Part shown: piece after piece, positions 6,044-10,506 of the stretch | How positions within the stretch are numbered: position 1 is the stretch's first letter | Layout of the letters: each line of letters starts with the position of its first letter | Assembly (NCBI GenBank): GCA_020059425.1 | Contig: JAGVCD010000344.1 | Span: 1-10,506 of the forward strand | Origin: Chamaesiphon sp. | GTDB taxonomy: Bacteria > Cyanobacteriota > Cyanobacteriia > Cyanobacteriales > Chamaesiphonaceae | DNA length: 10,506 bases | Direction: 5' to 3' | Position numbers and translations under genes: made by a program | The notes under the pieces: generated by a model | The model's database searches: none | What the model saw: the letters and a program-made list of their open reading frames with translations, nothing else | What the model was told of the DNA's origin: nothing

Positions 6044-8077
6044 TTAAATATTACGAGATAAATCCGCATCCAAATTCCTCGGGATCTGCCAGCGATTCAC
6101 CGGCACCGCCGTCGCCTTCCCGCCCCGCAACATATAAATCCAAGCTAACAACCATAACCACAAACGCGGATAATTACTCTCCAAATAAGGTTGCCAGCGC
6201 CAACCCAAACTCGGCACCCAACCCCCAAACATAAAATTCGCCAACGCCGCAATCGAGAAATTCATATAACTCACTAGCCACCGCAGCAAATCCTTAGTCC
6301 CGGCCATTTGCCAAATCCAGGACAACAACGCCGGATTTTGCCGCGCCGCTTTAATCGCCAATCGATTAAACGTCAGCCAATCGGTGCGATCTTTAATGAA
6401 CATATCAGCTACCTCGTTTGGTTCATCTGCCAATAGCCCAAAGAAATTATTCAACATCGTATTCACCCGTTGCGGCGGCAAATGCTGACCCGTCGGCACC
6501 ATCATCCCTTTCGAAAACATCCACGTCACGGCCACGTTGCTTTGATAGGCACAGACTCGATTCAAGTCTGCTGCTCGCAATAAATCATGCTTCAGCGCCG
6601 TATCCAATAAATGGGTTAGGCGGGGCATATTGCGTACCAATGAACCAAACCCGGTAAAGATCAAGGGCGACTGCAAAGAAGCGGCATCGCCGATCGCTAA
6701 CACCCGATCGAACGCAATCGATCGATCATTACTACTCACCGTAAAGTGACCGGGAATATAACCAAACGTCGGCTTCCGCCAGACTAATTCATCCATATCG
6801 CAACGGCGGTACTCCGGCAAAATGGTGAAAAAGTCTTCGTACATTTCCAGCAGCGAGCCTGGATTTTCAGCGTTCACTTGGTGATAGTGAAATAAATACA
6901 CCGTAATTTCCTCTCCCTCGCCTGGAAACAGCTCCCAAATCAGCTGCCGTCCCCGTGAAATATCACCATGACTAAACAGCACATCACCGTACTGGGCATC
7001 CCATACTTCTGGAGCAAAGCCCTTGGAGATTGCCGCTCCCACCGTTGGACAAACACTATCAAATGTCCTTGCTCCATTTAACTGCCAAGCGATCGGCGAA
7101 GCCGTACCCATTGCGTCAATAAGTAATCTGCCAGTCGCCGATTTTTCTGCGCCAGTTTTCAGGTGTTTGGAGGCGATCGATACCGATTCTTTACCTACAT
7201 CCGCCCGTTGAAACTCGGTTTCGTCCCAGATTTCGCCACCGACTGATCGCAGTTTTTCACCACACAGACGCAGCAAGATTTCTGTATCAATGCAGATATT
7301 TAAGACCTTGGGAGTCGATAAGATTTTAGCTCTCAGATGTGCTGGACTATTAGCATCAAAAAACTTGCTAAAACCATCCCGATATTCGCGGGCAATAATA
7401 CTCTCAAACTCGCTGGGGGTAAATAATCCCAGGTCAATCAAAGACTGAAACTCATCTCGCGAAATATTCCATTCCCGGTTCATCCGGCCAAAGGGCAGTC
7501 GCTCCAGTAACAACACTCGATAACCCAAATTAGCCATCACCGCCGCATGGATTACCCCTAAAGCACCGCCCACATAGATCAAATCATAATCAGGAAGCGC
7601 CGCACTATCTACTGGAAATATCACCTGTTGGGGCTGTTGGGGATTCCGAACACTTTCTCGCCAGCGTTTTTCCCACCAGTAAACTCGTTGTAAATCTGCT
7701 TCGCCCTTGGGCATTTTTTGGAAGTATTTAACGGTTTGGGGATAGGCTGTTGTGAGGGCATCGAAAATCGAGCCACCATGATGGGTGGGTAATTGGGGAT
7801 AGTGATAGGGAAAAGTTTGACGAATCAATGTGGTCAGATGTTGACAAACTTGTTTTTCACCAGCAATTGCTTGCTCAGACCACCGAAAAACTTTGAGGTA
7901 AGTCGTGCGTTGTAAAGACCACAGAACGATCGCTATCTCACCACTTATACATTTGACTCTTACCCCAGTTTCGGTGGCAGTCAGCTCCCCTGTTGGCGAT
8001 CGCCAGTCAGTTTGCAACCAATCTTTGACAGCGGCTGAATCGGGAGTTGGAATTTCTAGATATAAAAGTTCTTTCAT
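6044..8077 (-). CDS. cruA: CruA-type lycopene cyclase (FAD-dependent)
   Basis: This 677-residue flavoprotein resembles the CruA/CruP lycopene cyclase family of green sulfur bacteria and cyanobacteria, which cyclises the ends of lycopene to make beta- or gamma-carotene at the membrane. An N-terminal region (1-160) of no recognised fold is followed by a dinucleotide-binding segment DYDLIYVGGALGVIHAAVM (163-181) ending at acidic LLLER (189-193). NREWNISRDEF (200-210) is the family signature. RLLIDAMGTASP (317-328) and FDRVLAIGDAASLQSPL (456-472) are the second and third FAD motifs, followed by GFGSLVRNMPRL. The C-terminal third has hydrophobic stretches near 600-618 and 639-650 that may anchor it to thylakoid or plasma membrane. 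The length and NREWNISRDEF favour CruA over CruP, but these paralogs can be confused. It lies 62 bp after cysK with no evident promoter between, so readthrough is likely. Several CGATCG cores are present. Confidence 0.82.
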   Translation of the reverse strand: MKELLYLEIPTPDSAAVKDWLQTDWRSPTGELTATETGVRVKCISGEIAIVLWSLQRTTYLKVFRWSEQAIAGEKQVCQHLTTLIRQTFPYHYPQLPTHHGGSIFDALTTAYPQTVKYFQKMPKGEADLQRVYWWEKRWRESVRNPQQPQQVIFPVDSAALPDYDLIYVGGALGVIHAAVMANLGYRVLLLERLPFGRMNREWNISRDEFQSLIDLGLFTPSEFESIIAREYRDGFSKFFDANSPAHLRAKILSTPKVLNICIDTEILLRLCGEKLRSVGGEIWDETEFQRADVGKESVSIASKHLKTGAEKSATGRLLIDAMGTASPIAWQLNGARTFDSVCPTVGAAISKGFAPEVWDAQYGDVLFSHGDISRGRQLIWELFPGEGEEITVYLFHYHQVNAENPGSLLEMYEDFFTILPEYRRCDMDELVWRKPTFGYIPGHFTVSSNDRSIAFDRVLAIGDAASLQSPLIFTGFGSLVRNMPRLTHLLDTALKHDLLRAADLNRVCAYQSNVAVTWMFSKGMMVPTGQHLPPQRVNTMLNNFFGLLADEPNEVADMFIKDRTDWLTFNRLAIKAARQNPALLSWIWQMAGTKDLLRWLVSYMNFSIAALANFMFGGWVPSLGWRWQPYLESNYPRLWLWLLAWIYMLRGGKATAVPVNRWQIPRNLDADLSRNI

Positions 8078-8139
8078 GATGCGAGGTATTTTAAAAAATA
8101 GCGATCGTCTGGGGTGTAAGCTCAGCTATCGAACAGTCC

Positions 8140-9117
8140 TTAAACTGGTACAAATAGACCTTTAGTAACTAACCAGGACTCATTAAACAATCGCGATTGA
8201 TAACGCGCTCCACCATCACAAAGTACTGTCACGATCGTATGCCCCGGCCCCATCTGTTTAGCCAACTGCACCGCTGCGGCAACATTAATACCCACCGATC
8301 CACCCATAAACAACCCATCCTGCCGCAGCAACTGATAGACCACCCGCAAACATTCTTGGTCATCAATTTGGATAGCATCATCGATGTTTACTCCGGCCAA
8401 GTTACCCGTTACCCGACTATTGCCGATACCTTCGGTGATTGAGCTACCATTCATGGTTAGTTCACCGGTTTTGACGTAGTTATATAGGGCACTACCCAAA
8501 GGGTCAGCTAAAACATTTTTAACCTGAGGATTTTTTTCTTTCAAAAACATTGCCACCCCAGCAAAAGTTCCGCCGGTACCCGTCGCTGCGACCCAGCCAT
8601 CTACTTTGCCATCGGTTTGTGCCCAAATTTCGGCAGCAGTGGTTTCATAATGCGCTTGCCGATTGGCCAAGTTCTCAAATTGATTTGCCCAGACCGCATT
8701 GTCTAGCTCCGCCGCCAGTCTGCCAGAGACCTTTACGTAGTTCTCTGGATTTTTATAGGGCACAGCGGGTACAGTTTTTACTTCAGCACCCAAAGTACGC
8801 AGCGCTTCAATCTTTTCGGCTGATTGGGTATCGGGAATCACAATCAAACATTTATAACCCTTAGCGTTACAAATATGCGCTAGCCCAATGCCAGTATTCC
8901 CCGCAGTCCCTTCCACGACGGTACCGCCTGGTTTTAATAGTCCCTGGCGCTCGGCATCTTCAATAATATACAAAGCCGCTCTATCTTTCACCGAGCCGCC
9001 GGGATTGAGAAACTCCGCTTTACCCAAAATCTCACAGCCAGTTTCATCACTAAAACTATTCAGCCGAATGAGGGGAGTATTGCCGATCGCTTCGATGAAG
9101 CCGCGCTTGATATCCAT
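8140..9117 (-). CDS. cysK: Cysteine synthase A (O-acetylserine sulfhydrylase)
   Basis: This is a PLP-dependent fold-type II enzyme expected to condense O-acetylserine with sulfide to give cysteine and acetate in the cytosol. At 325 residues the length is usual. IGNTPLIRL (11-19) is the N-terminal signature. NPGGSVKDRAA (38-48) contains the PLP Lys44. EGTAGNTGIGLA (69-80) is the substrate-binding asparagine loop, and GTGGT (180-184) the PLP phosphate cup. LCDGGARYQS (299-308) is the C-terminal PLP-nitrogen region. The loop has TAGNTG instead of the classical TSGNTG and DGG instead of DSG, placing it in a CysK subgroup shared by cyanobacteria and some proteobacteria. Activity on other substrates, such as O-phosphoserine, cannot be excluded. 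A promoter with 5/6 matches in both hexamers lies upstream. It appears to be the first gene of a cysK-cruA unit. Confidence 0.94.
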   Translation of the reverse strand: MDIKRGFIEAIGNTPLIRLNSFSDETGCEILGKAEFLNPGGSVKDRAALYIIEDAERQGLLKPGGTVVEGTAGNTGIGLAHICNAKGYKCLIVIPDTQSAEKIEALRTLGAEVKTVPAVPYKNPENYVKVSGRLAAELDNAVWANQFENLANRQAHYETTAAEIWAQTDGKVDGWVAATGTGGTFAGVAMFLKEKNPQVKNVLADPLGSALYNYVKTGELTMNGSSITEGIGNSRVTGNLAGVNIDDAIQIDDQECLRVVYQLLRQDGLFMGGSVGINVAAAVQLAKQMGPGHTIVTVLCDGGARYQSRLFNESWLVTKGLFVPV

Positions 9118-9152
9118 TAGTTACTTAATTCTCGGGTCGCTGGTCTTTTTCA

Positions 9153-9181
9153 ATTATCCTGCGATCCACGAATGCTGTCTA
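9153..9181 (-). promoter_or_regulatory. Sigma70-type promoter for cysK
   Basis: On the minus strand TAGACA (9181-9176) and GATAAT (9158-9153) are separated by exactly 17 bp, each with five of six consensus matches. Transcription would start near 9147, giving a leader of about 30 nt before the cysK ATG at 9117. This is the best promoter match in the window. It sits in the 103-bp divergent region shared with the small plus-strand ORF. Confidence 0.6.
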
Positions 9182-9220
9182 GGCTGATATCTTAGAGAGA
9201 GTCAATAATTCTAAAAAATT

Positions 9221-9328
9221 ATGCCGAATGAAGATGTTTTGAGTGCGATCGCTGGCGGATTAGCCATTTTGATTACCATTGGTGCGATGTTGATGATGTT
9301 CAGCAATGTCTGGACAACCAAAAAGTAA
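9221..9328 (+). CDS. 35-residue single-pass membrane microprotein candidate
   Basis: ATG at 9221 opens a 35-codon ORF ending in TAA, starting MPNEDVLSAIAGG and ending SNVWTTKK. Residues 12-28 form one hydrophobic helix (GGLAILITIGAMLMMFS), with acidic residues before it (Glu4, Asp5) and two lysines at the end. That charge bias suggests the C-terminus faces the cytosol. It is the only plus-strand gene, divergent from cysK and convergent with gap, and its stop lies one base before a strong terminator, which supports expression. A CGATCG core lies inside it. I do not recognise it as PsbM, PsbT, PsbX, PsaM, PetG, PetL, PetM or PetN. Size and composition recall the small subunits of thylakoid complexes, but no function can be assigned. 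No strong ribosome site is visible; AGAGAGAG at 9194-9201 is too far upstream. Confidence 0.55.
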   Translation: MPNEDVLSAIAGGLAILITIGAMLMMFSNVWTTKK

Positions 9329-9329
9329 A

Positions 9330-9358
9330 AAAAGGACGAGCGATCGCCCGTCCCTTTT
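9330..9358. terminator. Bidirectional intrinsic terminator with a HIP1 core
   Basis: The arms 9330-9341 and 9346-9358 form a 12-bp stem with one bulged base and one wobble, capped by a GATC loop. The apex is the HIP1 octamer GCGATCGC. Read on the minus strand it ends with seven T (9333-9327), a textbook terminator for gap. Read on the plus strand it is followed by only four T, so it is weaker for the microprotein transcript. It begins one base after the microprotein stop. Confidence 0.82.
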
Positions 9359-9377
9359 GAAGTTATTTAATTATTAA

Positions 9378-9403
9378 TGGAAATGTGTGGAAGCCTATTT
9401 CCA
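9378..9403 (-). terminator. Hairpin overlapping the gap stop codon
   Basis: TGGAAAT (9378-9384) and ATTTCCA (9397-9403) are perfect 7-bp inverted copies spanning the TAG stop of gap (9397-9395). No T run follows on the minus strand, so it is not a canonical terminator. It could stabilise the 3' end of the gap mRNA ahead of the stronger terminator 20 bp further on. Seven pairs with a 12-base loop could still be chance. Confidence 0.35.
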
Positions 9404-10405
9404 TTTTTTGCCAACAGTTTCAGCCAAGTCTACTACTCGCTGACTGTAGCCCCATTCGTTGTCATACCAAGCAATAACCTTAACCATGTCATCGCCCATT
9501 ACCATGGTCAAGCTGGCATCAATAATGGAGGAAGCATCACTACCTTTATAGTCGCTAGATACCAACGGCAGGTCATTGTATTCCAAAATGCCTTTCATTG
9601 GTCCTTCAGCGGCATTTTTGAGCGCTTGGTTTACTTCTTCGGCAAAAGTCTTTTTCTCGACGTTAATAACCAAATCTACAACAGAAACGTTGGGAGTTGG
9701 TACCCGCAAAGCAATACCATTCAATTTACCTTTCAGTTCTGGTAACACTAATGCAACTGCTTTAGCAGCACCAGTGGAAGTGGGTACAATATTCATCGCT
9801 GCTGCTCTAGCGCGACGCAGATCCCGGTGGGAAGCATCTAACAACCGTTGGTCGCCAGTATAGCTGTGGGTGGTGGTCATCGTACCTTTGATGATGCCAA
9901 ATTTATCGTTCAAGACTTTAGCAAAGGGTGCTAGACAGTTAGTTGTACAACTGGCATTGCTAATAATGAAATGCTTATCGTGATCGTATTGGTCATCATT
10001 AACACCAACGACGAATGTGCCGTCATCATCTTTGCCTGGAGCTGTAATCAAAACTTTCTTAGCACCAGCTTTGATGTGCTTACTAGCACCTTCTTTGCTA
10101 GTAAATACGCCAGTAGATTCTATAACTAGATCAATATCCCATTCTTTCCAAGGCAGATTTTCAGGATTGCGATCGGAGACGCACTTAATAACTTTGCCAT
10201 TCACTGTGATGGTGTTGTCATCAGCGCTAATATCAGCATTGAACCGACCTAGCATGGTGTCGTACTTAAGAAGGTGGGCATTAGTCCGAGGGTCGGACGT
10301 ATCGTTTAAACCCACAACTTCAATAAAACTCTCTGCTCTGCCAATCCAGCAGCGCATAAAGTTACGTCCAATCCGTCCAAAGCCATTAATAGCAACTCTA
10401 ATCAC
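9395..10405 (-). CDS. gap2: Glyceraldehyde-3-phosphate dehydrogenase, Gap2 (photosynthetic) type
   Basis: This 336-residue enzyme reversibly interconverts glyceraldehyde-3-phosphate and 1,3-bisphosphoglycerate. The Gap2 type in cyanobacteria serves the Calvin cycle and gluconeogenesis and can use NADPH and NADH. Seen: [13 protein letters not shown] (6-18, NAD(P)-binding loop), [20 protein letters not shown] (34-53, the Gap2 form rather than the glycolytic Gap1 form), SNASCTTNC at 149-157 with catalytic Cys153, His180 in [27 protein letters not shown] (197-214) and WYDNEWGYS (313-321). The start is GTG (10405-10403), supported by AGAGGG nine bases upstream. There is no C-terminal extension of the plant GapB type, so direct thiol regulation of that kind is not expected; regulation through CP12 is known for the family but not shown here. 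A CGATCG core lies near 10171. The match to remembered Synechocystis Gap2 is very close. Confidence 0.97.
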   Translation of the reverse strand: MIRVAINGFGRIGRNFMRCWIGRAESFIEVVGLNDTSDPRTNAHLLKYDTMLGRFNADISADDNTITVNGKVIKCVSDRNPENLPWKEWDIDLVIESTGVFTSKEGASKHIKAGAKKVLITAPGKDDDGTFVVGVNDDQYDHDKHFIISNASCTTNCLAPFAKVLNDKFGIIKGTMTTTHSYTGDQRLLDASHRDLRRARAAAMNIVPTSTGAAKAVALVLPELKGKLNGIALRVPTPNVSVVDLVINVEKKTFAEEVNQALKNAAEGPMKGILEYNDLPLVSSDYKGSDASSIIDASLTMVMGDDMVKVIAWYDNEWGYSQRVVDLAETVGKKWK

Positions 10406-10454
10406 AGGTCTGTGCCCTCTGCAGCTTGATAAAATAAATTTAATGTGTCAAAAG

Positions 10455-10506
10455 ATCATATCGCAAACTGTGACCTTCCTTATACCTAAATGAGTAAAAA
10501 TACTCA
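10455..10506 (-). promoter_or_regulatory. Upstream region of gap2 with candidate -10 elements and an edge palindrome
   Basis: On the minus strand TATGAT (10460-10455) and TATAAG (10484-10479) are possible -10 hexamers, giving leaders of roughly 45 or 70 nt. Neither has a clear -35; a TTGACA occurs further in, without a well-spaced -10. At the very end TGAGTA-AAAA-TACTCA (10491-10506) is a perfect 6-bp dyad, possibly an operator. It is not the NtcA pattern GTA-N8-TAC, because only four bases separate GTA and TAC. The region is cut by the window edge. Confidence 0.3.

Noticed and set aside
8550..9187. Plus-strand open frames of about 100 codons opposite cysK
   Set aside because: They are antisense to a motif-complete cysteine synthase and have no ribosome site or domain.
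10017..10493. 158-codon plus-strand open frame
   Set aside because: It is the antisense shadow of gap2, one of the best supported genes here; composition is not protein-like.
10491..10506. NtcA site upstream of gap2
   Set aside because: GTA and TAC are four bases apart instead of eight, so the consensus is not met.

Overview
The window looks like a cyanobacterial chromosome segment. The octamer GCGATCGC (HIP1) and its CGATCG core recur through most genes. The gene content is photosynthetic: a Gap2-type Calvin-cycle glyceraldehyde-3-phosphate dehydrogenase and a CruA-type lycopene cyclase. I cannot name the species from the sequence alone.

Layout, left to right. Positions 1-536 (-): N-terminal 178 residues of an AGXT-like class V aminotransferase running off the left edge. 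537-889: AT-rich gap with a small dyad near the aminotransferase start. 890-2062 (-): family 2 glycosyltransferase whose first ~57 residues are doubtful. 2063-2497: long AT-rich gap with an extended -10 promoter candidate and a 93-bp element with 20-bp terminal inverted repeats that resembles a MITE. 2498-3991 (-): GH57-like glycoside hydrolase. 3992-4283: leader region with an imperfect tandem repeat and a possible 9-codon ORF. 4284-5963 (-): AIPR-family protein with a PD-(D/E)XK-nuclease-like N-terminus, a probable defence gene. 6044-8077 (-): CruA-like lycopene cyclase. 8140-9117 (-): cysteine synthase with a good promoter upstream. 9221-9328 (+): the only plus-strand gene, a 35-residue single-pass membrane microprotein candidate. 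9330-9358: a strong terminator shared by the microprotein and gap. 9395-10405 (-): gap2, starting with GTG.

The housekeeping genes cover carbon fixation and sugar metabolism (gap2), photorespiratory glyoxylate disposal (aminotransferase), cysteine synthesis (cysK), carotenoid cyclisation (cruA) and polysaccharide turnover (GH57). cysK and cruA are 62 bp apart on the same strand with no clear promoter between them, so they may be cotranscribed. The glycosyltransferase and the AIPR gene contain no CGATCG cores and look more AT-rich than their neighbours, which suggests both were acquired later. The AIPR protein is the most likely locus of unusual biology, as an apparently stand-alone anti-phage effector. 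The MITE-like element and the microprotein are the next most interesting. I found no multi-gene novel system.
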